Shown: positions 31,243-39,716 of the stretch, piece by piece | How the letters are laid out: each line of letters begins with the position of its first letter | How positions within the stretch are numbered: position 1 is the first letter of the stretch | Assembly (NCBI RefSeq): GCF_016741785.1 | Contig: NZ_JAERRL010000006.1 | Location: forward strand, 1-64,000 | Source of the DNA: Streptomyces sp. 7-21 | GTDB taxonomy: Bacteria > Actinomycetota > Actinomycetes > Streptomycetales > Streptomycetaceae | Direction of reading: 5' to 3' | DNA: 64,000 bases | The notes under the pieces: generated by a model | Seen by the model: only the letters and a program-made list of their open reading frames with translations | Told to the model about the DNA's origin: nothing | Databases searched by the model: none | Program-made: the position numbers and the translations under genes

Positions 31243-32958
31243 TCAGCCGCCCGCCGCCGGGGCCGCGAACGACTCCCAGAAGGCGGCGTAACGGCTGCTG
31301 CGGCGCAGCAGTTCGTCGTGCCGGCCGTCCTCCGCGATCCGGCCGCCCGCCAGGAAGACCACGCGGTCGGCGCGGCGGGCGGTGCGCGGCCGGTGCGCCA
31401 CCATCACCACCGTGCGGCCCGCCATCAGGCGCTCAATGCCCTCGTGGACGGCCGCCTCGCTGACCGGGTCCAGCGCGGAGGTCACCTCGTCCAGCAGCAC
31501 GATGGGCGCGTCCTTCAGCAGCGCCCGCGCGATCGCGACGCGCTGCCGCTCCCCGCCCGACAGCCGCGCGCCGCCCTCCCCGACCCGGGCCTGCCAGCCG
31601 CCGGGCAGCCGCTCGACCACCTCGTCCAGCCGGGCGGCGGCCGCGGCGGCCCGCACCTCCTCCGGGGTGGCGCCGGGCCGGCCCAGCCGCACGTTCTCCT
31701 CGATCGTGCCGTCGAAGAGGTACACGTCCTGGAAGACCAGGGCGATCCGCGCCATCAGCGTCTCGGTGCTCAGCTGGCGCACGTCCACGCCGCCGATGCG
31801 CACCGCGCCCGCGTCCACGTCGTGGAACCGCGCCAGCAGATGCAGCAGGGTGCTCTTGCCGGCGCCCGAGGGGCCGACGACGGCCAGCCGCTGCCCCTGC
31901 GGCACGGACAGGTCCAGGCCGTCCAGCACGGTGCGGTCTCCGCGCCGGAAGACGACCGCATCCCACCGCAGGTCGTGCCCCGTGGGCTCGGCCGGCTCGC
32001 TCGGCCGCGGCAGCGGCTCGGTGCGCAGCACCTCGTCGAGCCGGGCCAGCTCGGCGCGCCCGGCGCGCAGCTTGCCGCCGGCCTCGGCCAGCGACAGCAG
32101 CGGGTCGGCGCAGCGCGCGGCGAGCACGAGGACCGCCAGCGTCTCCGCCGCGCCCGCCTGCCCGCCCAGCGCCAGGCAGGCGCCCAGCACCAGCAGCGCC
32201 GTGAACACTGCCTGCACGATGAGGGTCAGGCCCAGCACACCGGGCAGCGCCGACAGTGCCGTGCGGCGGGAGGCGCGCTGCACTCCGCGCAGCGCGTCGT
32301 CCAGCAGCCGGAAGCGTTCGGTGGTCCGGCCCCCGGCCCGCAGCACCGGCTGGGCCTGGAGGTACTCGATGACGCGCCCGCTGGCCTCCCGTTCGCGCGC
32401 GGCGCGCTCCGCGTCGGCGGCGGCCATCGCCCGGCCGGTGCCCGCGTGCACCAGCGCCACGACGGGCGCGGCGGCCAGCGCGGCCAGCCCCAGCTGCCAC
32501 TGGAAGGCGAGCATCACCACGGCGGTCGTCAGCGGCGTGACGCAGGCGGTGACGAACGGCGCCAGCAGGTGGGCGAGCACGCTCATCGCACCCAGCACGC
32601 CGCGGCTGGCCAGGACGGACACCTCACCGACGCGGTCGCCCTCGTACCAGCCGATCGGCAGCCGTGCCAGGTGGTCGCCGAGGCGGTGGTACACCCCGCG
32701 CAGCAGCGCGCCCCCGACGCGGAAGCCCGCCAGGTCGCTGGCGTAGCGCAGCACCGCGCACACCGCGACGGCGGCGGCGAACGCCCACACCCAGGGCCAG
32801 GCGTCGCCGGGGTCGTCGCCGAACAGCGCCCGCAGCACGGGAACCAGCAGCGCGCAGGCCAGGCCCTCGGCGATCGCAGCCGCCGTCATCAGGGCCACGG
32901 CGCGGCGGACCGGTCGGGCGTGCTCACGGCCGAGCACGCGCAGCAGCAGGCGGATCAT
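31243..32958 (-). CDS. ABC transporter, fused permease/ATPase subunit 2
   Basis: A 571-aa half-transporter. The N-terminal six-helix domain (about 1-320) contains RLPIGWYEGDRVGEVSVLAS. The ATPase has Walker A GPSGAGKSTLLHLL, Q-loop VFQDVYLFDGTIEENVRLG, signature RLSGGERQRVAIARALL, Walker B IVLLDEVTSALD and the switch His in VVMVAHRPRT. Its ATG overlaps the stop of subunit 1 (ATGA at 32955-32958), so they form a heterodimer. The LPIGW segment and the DVxL-x-x-x-x-x-NI pattern recall IrtAB/YbtPQ siderophore ABC proteins, which import despite exporter folds, but no siderophore genes are next door. Substrate open. Confidence 0.9.
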   Translation of the reverse strand: MIRLLLRVLGREHARPVRRAVALMTAAAIAEGLACALLVPVLRALFGDDPGDAWPWVWAFAAAVAVCAVLRYASDLAGFRVGGALLRGVYHRLGDHLARLPIGWYEGDRVGEVSVLASRGVLGAMSVLAHLLAPFVTACVTPLTTAVVMLAFQWQLGLAALAAAPVVALVHAGTGRAMAAADAERAAREREASGRVIEYLQAQPVLRAGGRTTERFRLLDDALRGVQRASRRTALSALPGVLGLTLIVQAVFTALLVLGACLALGGQAGAAETLAVLVLAARCADPLLSLAEAGGKLRAGRAELARLDEVLRTEPLPRPSEPAEPTGHDLRWDAVVFRRGDRTVLDGLDLSVPQGQRLAVVGPSGAGKSTLLHLLARFHDVDAGAVRIGGVDVRQLSTETLMARIALVFQDVYLFDGTIEENVRLGRPGATPEEVRAAAAAARLDEVVERLPGGWQARVGEGGARLSGGERQRVAIARALLKDAPIVLLDEVTSALDPVSEAAVHEGIERLMAGRTVVMVAHRPRTARRADRVVFLAGGRIAEDGRHDELLRRSSRYAAFWESFAAPAAGG

Positions 32959-34790
32959 CGCGGATCGTCTCCTTGCGGGGCGGCGGCGGTACTGACCACG
33001 CCGCCGGCCGGGTGGTGGGACCGCCAGAAGGCGGCGAACGTACCGTTGCGGGCCAGCAGCTCGTCCGGGCTGCCGCGCTCGGCGACCCTGCCGTGCTCCA
33101 GCATCACGAGGGTGTCGGCGCCGGCGACCGTCTCCGGTCGGTGGGCGATCACCAGGACCGTCCGCTCCCGGCCCGGCAGCTCGGTCAGGGCGCGGCGCAC
33201 GGCCCGTTCGGTCGGCGGGTCGGCGAACGCGGTCGCCTCGTCGAGCACGAGCACGGGCGTGTCCGCGAGCAGGGCGCGCGCCAGCGCCACCCGCTGCGCC
33301 TCGCCGCCCGACAGCCCGGCCTCCTCGCCGATCACGGTGTCGTAGCCGCGCGGCAGGCTGAGGATGCGCTCGTGGATCTGCGCCCGCTGGGCGGCGCGGA
33401 CCACCTCCTCGCGGCTGGCGTCCGGCACGGCCAGGGCGATGTTGTCGGCGACGGAGGCGCGCAGCAGCCGCACGTCCTGGAAGACGAAGGAGACCGTCCG
33501 GTACAGCTCGCGGCTGCTGAGGTCGCGCAGGTCGACGCCGCCGAGCGTGACCGAGCCCTCGGTGGGGTCGAAGAACCTCGGCAGCAGCCGCACCAGCGTC
33601 GACTTCCCGCTGCCGGACGGGCCGACGAGCGCGGTGACCGTGCCCGGTTCGAGCGTCAGGTCGATGCCCCGCAGCACCTCGTGCCCGGATTCGTACCCGA
33701 AGCGGACGCCGCGCAGCTCGATCCGGTGGCCCTGGGGTGCACGCGGGTGCGCGGGCTCGGGCAGCGGCGGCACGGCGAGCACCTCGCGGATGCGGCCGGC
33801 GGCGTGCCAGGCGGCGCGGGCCTCGTCGAAGCCGTGGCCCAGCGCGGCGACGGGGGCGGTCAGCCCCAGCCCGAGCAGCAGGAACGGCAGCAGGTCGGCG
33901 GGGGGCATGCCGCCGGAGGTGATCAGCGCGGTGCCGCCGGTGAGCACGGTCAGCAGCACGAACGGCGGCGACAGCACCAGCTGCATCGCGGCGGCGATCG
34001 GGGCCATGCCGCGCACCCAGCGGGTGAAGACGGTGACGAAGTCGTCGGCGGCGGACCGGAAGCGGCGGTAGGCGCGCTCTCCCCCGCCGAACGCCTTGAC
34101 CACGGCGATGCCCCGCACGAACTCGACGGCGGCGCTGGCGATGTCCCCCATGGCGCCGTCGAACTCCTCCTGCTCGCGCTGCCGCGCCGGGGTCATCATC
34201 AGCGGGACCATTGCCATCGCGAGCACGACCGGGATCAGCGTGATCAGCGTCAGCCGCCAGTCGACGGTCAGCAGGTAGACCAGGGAGACCAGCGGCACGG
34301 CGAAGGCGGCGGCCAGTTCGCCGGGGCTGTGGGCGATGAACGGGTGCACGGCGCTGACGTCGTCGCCGACCACCTTGGCGAGTTCGCCGGTGCGGCGGCG
34401 GGAGAGCCAGCCCAGCGGGACCCGCCCCAGCCGCGCGGCCAGCTGGCGCCGGAACGCCAGCTGGACGCGGGTGTCGAGCAGGTGCCCCAGGCCCGAGGAG
34501 GCGGCCGTGGCCAGCAGCCGGACGAACAGCCCGGCCGCGCCTATGGCCACGGCGAGCCAGACGCGGCCCTCGTCGGGCGGCCCGGGTGCCAGCAGGGCAC
34601 GCCCCACCTCCGCGACCGCCAGCAGCGGAGCCAGGCCCGCGACCGCACCGGTCACTTGCAGGGCCATCACGGCGGCGAACGTCCCGGCGTAGGGGCGCAG
34701 CAGCCCGGCGGTGCTCCCAGCCGTGTTCCCGGTGGTGGTCCCGGAGCCGCTGCCGGCCGCCGCCGTTCCGGCGGAGTCGGTAGTACCCAT
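32955..34790 (-). CDS. ABC transporter, fused permease/ATPase subunit 1
   Basis: A 611-aa half-transporter with a Gly/Ser/Thr-rich N-terminus, six membrane helices including RVPLGWLSRRRTGELAKVVG, and an ATPase with GPSGSGKSTLVRLL, VFQDVRLLRASVADNIAL, GLSGGEAQRVALARALL, VLVLDEATAFADP and LVIAHRPETV. The D-loop AFAD differs from the SALD of subunit 2, a typical asymmetry in heterodimers. The pair resembles IrtA/IrtB-like siderophore transporters; a drug or peptide exporter is the alternative. An alpha/beta esterase precedes it by 15 bp on the same strand and could act on the transported compound. Confidence 0.9.
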   Translation of the reverse strand: MGTTDSAGTAAAGSGSGTTTGNTAGSTAGLLRPYAGTFAAVMALQVTGAVAGLAPLLAVAEVGRALLAPGPPDEGRVWLAVAIGAAGLFVRLLATAASSGLGHLLDTRVQLAFRRQLAARLGRVPLGWLSRRRTGELAKVVGDDVSAVHPFIAHSPGELAAAFAVPLVSLVYLLTVDWRLTLITLIPVVLAMAMVPLMMTPARQREQEEFDGAMGDIASAAVEFVRGIAVVKAFGGGERAYRRFRSAADDFVTVFTRWVRGMAPIAAAMQLVLSPPFVLLTVLTGGTALITSGGMPPADLLPFLLLGLGLTAPVAALGHGFDEARAAWHAAGRIREVLAVPPLPEPAHPRAPQGHRIELRGVRFGYESGHEVLRGIDLTLEPGTVTALVGPSGSGKSTLVRLLPRFFDPTEGSVTLGGVDLRDLSSRELYRTVSFVFQDVRLLRASVADNIALAVPDASREEVVRAAQRAQIHERILSLPRGYDTVIGEEAGLSGGEAQRVALARALLADTPVLVLDEATAFADPPTERAVRRALTELPGRERTVLVIAHRPETVAGADTLVMLEHGRVAERGSPDELLARNGTFAAFWRSHHPAGGVVSTAAAPQGDDPR

Positions 34791-34805
34791 CGCGCGGCCT
34801 GCCCG

Positions 34806-35702
34806 TCAGGCGGCCAGCGCCCGGCGCAGCACGTCGCCGAGCTCGGTGATCTGCCGCTGGGACACCTCGGCGGACAGGATCGCCTGCGAGCCGTGGAAGG
34901 TGCCGGGCCACTGGTGGAGTTCCACGGAGACGCCTGCCTGGAGCATGCGGAGCGCGTAGTCGATGCCCTCGTCGCGGGCCGGGCAGAACTCGGCGGTCGC
35001 CAGGTAGGCGGGCGGCAGGCCGGCCAGGTCGGTGGCGCGGGCCGGGGCGGCGTAGGGGGTAGCCGGCGCGCCGCCGAGGTAGTGGCGCCAGGCGTCGGTG
35101 GTCTTGTCGCGGGTCATCCAGGGGGTGTCGGTGAAGTTCCGCTGCGACCAGGTCTCCTGCCGGTCGTCCAGGCCGGGCTGGTTGAGCAGCTGGAAGCAGA
35201 TGGCCGGCCCCCGCTCGTCGCGGGCGCGCAGCGCCAGCCCGGCGGCGATGCCGGCGCCCGCGCTGTGGCCGCCGACCGCGATCCGCCCGGCGTCGAAGCC
35301 GAGTTCGGCGGCGTGCTCGGCCGCCCAGGCCAGCGCGGCGTAGGAGTCGTCGAGTGCGGCGGGGTACGGGTGCTCGGGGGCCAGGCGGTAGCCGACCGAG
35401 ATGACGACCGCGCCGGCGTACTGCGCGAGCCGGGCGGCCCACGGGTGCTCGGTGTCGAGGTCGCCCATGACCCAGCCGCCGCCGTGCAGCCAGATGATGG
35501 CGCCCTGGGCCTGGTGCGGGCGGTAGACCCGCACCGGCACGGCGGGGTCGGCGGGGACCGTGCGGTCCTCGATCTCCATGCCGGAGGTGTCCGGTGCCGG
35601 GACGGCGGCGGACAGCTCGGCCAGGTGCTTGCGCGCGGTCACCGGGTCGGACAGGTCGGCGCGGGGAAACAGGGGCAGAAAGGCTTCCAGTTCGGGATCC
35701 AT
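34806..35702 (-). CDS. HSL-type alpha/beta hydrolase (esterase)
   Basis: A 298-aa esterase of the hormone-sensitive-lipase group. The oxyanion motif HGGG is in AIIWLHGGGWVMGDLDTEH, the nucleophile Ser in IAVGGHSAGAGIAAGLAL, the acid in CPARDEGIDYA and the His in WPGTFHGSQAI. It has no signal peptide, so it acts inside the cell. The ATG at 35702 is preferred because GGTGAGG lies at suitable distance; in-frame ATGs at 35711 and 35717 exist. It heads the strand into the ABC transporter genes (15-bp gap), suggesting one operon. It may hydrolyse an imported ester such as a siderophore; this is a guess. Confidence 0.87.
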   Translation of the reverse strand: MDPELEAFLPLFPRADLSDPVTARKHLAELSAAVPAPDTSGMEIEDRTVPADPAVPVRVYRPHQAQGAIIWLHGGGWVMGDLDTEHPWAARLAQYAGAVVISVGYRLAPEHPYPAALDDSYAALAWAAEHAAELGFDAGRIAVGGHSAGAGIAAGLALRARDERGPAICFQLLNQPGLDDRQETWSQRNFTDTPWMTRDKTTDAWRHYLGGAPATPYAAPARATDLAGLPPAYLATAEFCPARDEGIDYALRMLQAGVSVELHQWPGTFHGSQAILSAEVSQRQITELGDVLRRALAA

Positions 35703-35786
35703 GGCGCCCATCCTCACCGGCAGCGCCGGCCGGGGTCATCCGCCGCCCGTCGCGCATGCGCCGCGGGCCGCGCGACGGGCGTCGCC

Positions 35787-35792
35787 TATCCT
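35787..35792 (+). promoter_or_regulatory. -10 box for leaderless PucR-type gene
   Basis: TATCCT ends 8 nt before the ATG at 35801, which has no Shine-Dalgarno sequence, so a leaderless transcript is likely. No good -35 was seen. Confidence 0.45.
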
Positions 35793-35800
35793 CGCGCTTT

Positions 35801-36841
35801 ATGGAGGCAATCGCCCAGCGGCTGTCGCACCTGGACAGCCAGGCCGAAGGCGCGCTGCGCGTCATCATGTTCTACGACACGCTGATGCGCCGGCGGGTGG
35901 ATCTCGGCGCGCTCGGCCGCGCCTCGGCGGCCCTGGCCGAGTGTGTGACGGGCATCCGCCTCCACGGCACGGGGCACGTGACGCGGGTGGGCCCCGACGG
36001 CCGTCCCGCGCCCGCCGCCGACCCGCTGCCGGCTCCGTCGACCGCGGTGCCGGTCACGCTGGACGAGGAGGAGATCGGCACGGTCTGGCTGGAGCGCGCC
36101 GGCCGGCCCAGTTCCCTGGACGATCTGCTGCTGGAGCGGCTGGCCCTGGCGGTGGCGGCCGTGGTCGAGCGGTACGGCCCCGCCCGTACCACCATGGCCG
36201 ACCCGGCGCTGGTCGAGCTGGCCGTCAGTCCGGGCAGCGACGAGGCGGCCAGGGCCCGCGCGCTGCGGCTGCTGGGGTTCGGCGCCGGCGTGCCGGTCCG
36301 CGTGGTGGCCGTGCGGGCGCGGCAGCCGCTGGACCAGGTCGCCGCCGCGGTCTGCTGCGGCCGCCTGGCGAAGGCGGCGCCGCTGACCGGGACCGGCGTC
36401 ATCCTGGCGGCCGCCGTGGACGCCGGCCGGTTCCCGGCGGGTGTGCGGGCGGGCATCGGCGGCGCCGGGGCCGTGGACGCCTCCTGGCAGCAGGCCCGCA
36501 CCGCCCTCCGGTTCGCCACGCCCAGCCAGCCGGTGGTCCACCACGACGCGCTGGGCGCGCTGGCGCTGCTCGACCGGATCCCGCCGGACGCCGCGCGGGA
36601 GAACGCGGACGTGGCCGCCGTCGCCCGGCTGGCCGCGGACCCGGAGGACGTGCGGACCCTGGACGCCTACTGCGCGACCGGCTCGCTGCGCCGGGCCGCC
36701 GGCCTTCTCCACCTGCACCACAGCAGCGTCGCGCGGCGGCTGGAGCACATCGGTGAGGTGCTTCGTGTCGATCTGTCCGAGCCGTCGGGCCTGCTGCGCG
36801 CCCGGCTGGCCCTGACCACGTGGCGGCTGCTGGAGGACTGA
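35801..36841 (+). CDS. PucR-type helix-turn-helix regulator
   Basis: A 346-aa regulator. The C-terminal PucR HTH is visible in TLDAYCATGSLRRAAGLLHL followed by HHSSVARRLEHIGEVL and LRARLALTTWRLL. The middle resembles the GGDEF-like domain of CdaR/PucR proteins (ASWQQARTALRFATPSQPVV), and the N-terminus may be a degenerate GAF-type sensor. The ATG at 35801 is chosen because a -10 box lies 8 nt upstream; the frame is open farther upstream but would run antisense to the esterase gene. It diverges from the esterase-ABC operon and is its likely regulator. Effector unknown. Confidence 0.83.
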   Translation: MEAIAQRLSHLDSQAEGALRVIMFYDTLMRRRVDLGALGRASAALAECVTGIRLHGTGHVTRVGPDGRPAPAADPLPAPSTAVPVTLDEEEIGTVWLERAGRPSSLDDLLLERLALAVAAVVERYGPARTTMADPALVELAVSPGSDEAARARALRLLGFGAGVPVRVVAVRARQPLDQVAAAVCCGRLAKAAPLTGTGVILAAAVDAGRFPAGVRAGIGGAGAVDASWQQARTALRFATPSQPVVHHDALGALALLDRIPPDAARENADVAAVARLAADPEDVRTLDAYCATGSLRRAAGLLHLHHSSVARRLEHIGEVLRVDLSEPSGLLRARLALTTWRLLED

Positions 36842-36863
36842 GCGGCGTGCCCGGGAACGCGAG

Positions 36864-36892
36864 GGGCGCGGCGGCCGGTGGCCGCCGCGCCC
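36864..36892. terminator. Perfect 13-bp hairpin
   Basis: GGGCGCGGCGGCC (36864-36876) pairs with 36880-36892 across a 3-nt loop, between convergent PucR-type and GH11 genes. Confidence 0.85.
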
Positions 36893-36926
36893 TGGTGCGA
36901 GCGTCCGGGACGCCGCGGGAGGAAGG

Positions 36927-37616
36927 TCAGTAGACCGTGATGTTGGAGCTGCCGGAGCTCTGGTAGCCCTCGGTCGCCATGATCATGTAGTAGGCGAAGC
37001 TGCCGAGGTTCATGCCGGCGTTGGCCCAGGCGTCGAAGTGGGTGCCGGTGTTGATGGTGCCGCTGGTCCGCGTCCCCTGGTTGACGCTCCAGTACTGCGG
37101 GAAGGTGGCGGTGCCCTCGACGGAGGGAGCGTTGTACCGCATGGTGTGGTACAGGTCGTAGGTGGCGCCGTCGCTGCTCACCGAACCCCGGTACTCGCCC
37201 GTCGGCCGGTAGGTCCCGTAGGCCTCGACGATGTAGTACTCGACGAGCGGGTTGGTGGTCCAGCCGTAGAGGCACAGGTAGCCGTTGCCGGAGGGCCAGA
37301 AGTCGCCCGAGTAGGTCACGGTCCGGCGGCCGCCGTTGGCCCAGCCCTTGCCGCAGACGAAGTTGCCGGTGTTGCTCCACTGGGTGCTGTAGCTGCCGCC
37401 GCCGTTGAGGGTCATGGAGACCGTGCCCGGCGCGTCGGTCCAGAACGAGTAGTAGTACCCGTCGTGGGTGCCTTCCTGGTTGTCCCAGATGACCTGCTGG
37501 GCGTGGGCGGTGCCACTGGTCAGCATGGTCGCGGAGCCCGCCAGCGCCAGGGCTCCCGCGCCGCCGATGAAGCCGCGCCGGCTGAGCGAGGGCATGGGCA
37601 TGTTGTTCTTCTTCAT
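36927..37616 (-). CDS. Secreted GH11 endo-1,4-beta-xylanase
   Basis: A 229-aa xylanase. The Tat signal [18 protein letters not shown] ends near residue 39. The GH11 jelly roll shows nucleophile Glu126 in [13 protein letters not shown] and acid/base Glu216 in [14 protein letters not shown]. There is no carbohydrate-binding module, so it equals the catalytic core alone. AGGAGG precedes ATG 37616. It cuts the xylan backbone and fits the arabinoxylan theme of GH43/GH127 genes nearby. A sigma70-type promoter and an adjacent palindrome lie about 190-230 bp upstream. Confidence 0.95.
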   Translation of the reverse strand: MKKNNMPMPSLSRRGFIGGAGALALAGSATMLTSGTAHAQQVIWDNQEGTHDGYYYSFWTDAPGTVSMTLNGGGSYSTQWSNTGNFVCGKGWANGGRRTVTYSGDFWPSGNGYLCLYGWTTNPLVEYYIVEAYGTYRPTGEYRGSVSSDGATYDLYHTMRYNAPSVEGTATFPQYWSVNQGTRTSGTINTGTHFDAWANAGMNLGSFAYYMIMATEGYQSSGSSNITVY

Positions 37617-37804
37617 GCTTCCTCCTGGGGGTGGCCGCCGCGAGCCTGGACCGTGGGGCGGCTCCAGCGGCCTGTCGGTGGGGGGTTGCCGCCGCCCCCC
37701 TTGGGCGGCGTGCCCGTGACGCGTACGCTCAGCGGCCGACGAGCGCCCGTCACGGAAGTGACGACCCGGTTCGACAGCGGCGCTGCCCTGTCGAAGCCAT
37801 GACA

Positions 37805-37848
37805 AGGTTCATGCGGGGTCCTTGAGTTGTCAACAGTTCTCGCAAGAA
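37805..37848 (-). promoter_or_regulatory. Xylanase promoter with upstream palindrome
   Basis: Minus-strand TTGACA (37833-37828), a 17-nt spacer and GAACCT (37810-37805). The palindrome TTCT-CGCA-AGAA (37837-37848) abuts the -35 box and is a candidate operator. The rest of the 475-bp interval 37617-38091 holds a long leader and no gene. Confidence 0.55.
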
Positions 37849-38028
37849 TTCCGGAAGCTCTCGGTCGCCTCGTTTCCCTCACCGGCTGTCAACACCACTG
37901 GTCGTCCGCTCGTCTGCTGCAATCCCGATCAACCCGCTGGCGCGCTCAACCTAAAGCGGAGACCAAGCCGATCACTCAGCTCCGAAAATTTTTCAACAGT
38001 GTTCCGGCCCGCCGCGGGCAGCAGAGAA

Positions 38029-38059
38029 CCCCGCCACCGGCCGGCGGCCGGTGGCGGGG
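38029..38059 (-). terminator. Perfect 14-bp terminator
   Basis: CCCCGCCACCGGCC (38029-38042) pairs perfectly with 38046-38059 around a 3-nt loop, 33 bp past the stop of the ferric-reductase-like gene. Confidence 0.85.
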
Positions 38060-38091
38060 AAAGTCGCCGGGCAGCCGGCGCGCGCAAACGG

Positions 38092-39234
38092 TCAGTTCCG
38101 GTCGGCTGGAGCGGCCGTGAGATCCCCGGCGGCCCGGGCGCCCGGCACGTCCCCGTTGCTGTCCTGGCCGCCGTGCCCGTTCCCGTCCCGTGCCCGGCGC
38201 CGGAGCCGGACCACGACGGCGGCGACGGCCAGCAGGAAGACGGCGAGCCCGGCCCAGATCACCCACTTGTGCGGCCAGGGCGCCGCGGCCGCGCCGTCGT
38301 GCGGGCGCCCGCCGTCCACGCCGGTGACGACCACCGCCACCAGCCCCACGACGGTGGCCCCGGCGGCGATCCGGGCCGCCAGCCGCGCGCCGAACGGCAC
38401 CGCGTGGCCGCGCCCGCCCGGCCCCCGGGCGCGCAGCCGCTCCCCGGGACGGGCCGGCGCCAGCAGCCGCGCCAGCAGCAGGGCAGCGAGGGGGATCTGC
38501 ATCGCCCACAGGAACGTGCGGAAGGGGCCGTCGAACCATGCCTGGGTGCTGTACAGCAGGGTGTGCCAGGCGCTCAGCACGTAGACGGCGATGACGAAGC
38601 GGTGCAGCGCCAGCCACAGCCGGGAGCCGGTCCGGTGGCGCAGGTAGAACGCCAGACCGAGCGGAATGGCCAGGTAGAAGGCGAGCAGGCCGACGAAGAC
38701 GGCGACGCGGCCGGTTCCGGTGGCGTAGCCGCCGGGCACGAAGACGTCCACGAACGCGGTCCACAGGCTGCGCCCGAACGACCAGGTGTCCTGGTTGGTG
38801 CGCAGCTGGTCGGCGAAGAAGAAGAACGCGTGCATGAACATCAGCCCGATGGTGGTCAGGCTCGTGGTGCGGTGCCACTTCTCCAGCCGCGCGGCGGGCA
38901 GCCAGCGCCAGCGGGGGCGCGGCCCGGAGCGCATCAGCCCGAATACCACGGTCAAGTAGGCCCACAGCAGCGCCGACCAGCCGAACGCCTGGCACAGCCA
39001 GTACATCCAGAATTCCCCGTCGGCGAGCATCGGCATGATTTCGACCGTCGCCGACGAGCCGTTCTGGATGCGCACATACAGCAGCCAGTAGATCAGCCCC
39101 GTGACCACCAGAGCCAGCGAGGCATCGGGAAGCGCGCCCCGCAGATCGGCGCGCAGCCCGGCCCAGTCAAAACCCTCCGGGCGTTTCTTTCCGCGCCGCG
39201 CCGCGCGCACCGCGGTTCCGGAGACCTCTGCCAT
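38092..39234 (-). CDS. Ferric-reductase-like transmembrane protein
   Basis: A 380-aa membrane protein with about eight hydrophobic segments. Candidate haem His residues lie in EKWHRTTSLTTIG, FMHAFFFFADQL, LALHRFVIAVYV and SAWHTLLYS, the pattern of the ferric reductase/NOX transmembrane domain. It lacks the FAD/NAD-binding half of a complete reductase, so an electron-donating partner is needed; none is adjacent. ATG 39234 is supported by GGAG 9 nt upstream; a longer open frame upstream lacks support. The C-terminal tail is hydrophilic. Iron or quinone reduction is a family guess. Confidence 0.8.
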   Translation of the reverse strand: MAEVSGTAVRAARRGKKRPEGFDWAGLRADLRGALPDASLALVVTGLIYWLLYVRIQNGSSATVEIMPMLADGEFWMYWLCQAFGWSALLWAYLTVVFGLMRSGPRPRWRWLPAARLEKWHRTTSLTTIGLMFMHAFFFFADQLRTNQDTWSFGRSLWTAFVDVFVPGGYATGTGRVAVFVGLLAFYLAIPLGLAFYLRHRTGSRLWLALHRFVIAVYVLSAWHTLLYSTQAWFDGPFRTFLWAMQIPLAALLLARLLAPARPGERLRARGPGGRGHAVPFGARLAARIAAGATVVGLVAVVVTGVDGGRPHDGAAAAPWPHKWVIWAGLAVFLLAVAAVVVRLRRRARDGNGHGGQDSNGDVPGARAAGDLTAAPADRN

Positions 39235-39496
39235 CACACAACTCCGTTTTCGTAGGGCGTGCCCGCGGGCCGGGCAGTGACGGAAAACCCGGCGGCGGCC
39301 CGCGGCAAAGATGCTGGTCTCGCGCTCCCGGCCAAGCAGACTAGCCACGTTCTCCGGGCAGCGGAAGCCGTCGTTCCCCCGCGGTTTCCCGGCCGCGTGC
39401 CAGGGGCCGGCGGCCCGGAAAAGGGCACACTTCCGTCCCCCATGAGTCGGCCGCGGCGGCCCGCTGGTTCCCGGGAAAAGAGAAAAGGTCACGCGC

Positions 39497-39540
39497 CTTG
39501 CCGCGGCTGTCGCACGGCAAGTACCGTTGCCGGTCGGCAA
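39497..39540. promoter_or_regulatory. Repeated TTGCCG/CGGCAA palindromes
   Basis: CTTGCCG (39497-39503) faces CGGCAAG (39515-39521), and immediately after comes the perfect palindrome TTGCCGGTCGGCAA (39527-39540). They lie between divergent genes starting at 39234 (-) and 39717 (+), a likely operator cluster. The remainder of this 482-bp interval shows no gene. Confidence 0.5.
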
Positions 39541-39716
39541 AGAGCGCCCTCGCCTCGTTCGGGACGAAAGAGAGGTGCCTTCCGCATGCACGCGCATGAC
39601 GCCGGCTCCCGGCGGCCCGTTTCCCCTCACGCGGCGTTTCCCGTCCGGCGCGCCGGAAGACACGGTTTCGTTCCCGCGGCTGCCTCCGCCTCCTCTTATC
39701 CGGCGGTGGCGGCGCC

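Noticed and set aside
32959..35868. Upstream extension of the ABC subunit 2 frame to over 1500 codons
   Set aside because: The extension runs out of frame through subunit 1 and the esterase gene, gives Arg/Gly-rich nonsense, and the ATG at 32958 overlaps the upstream stop as expected for coupled genes.
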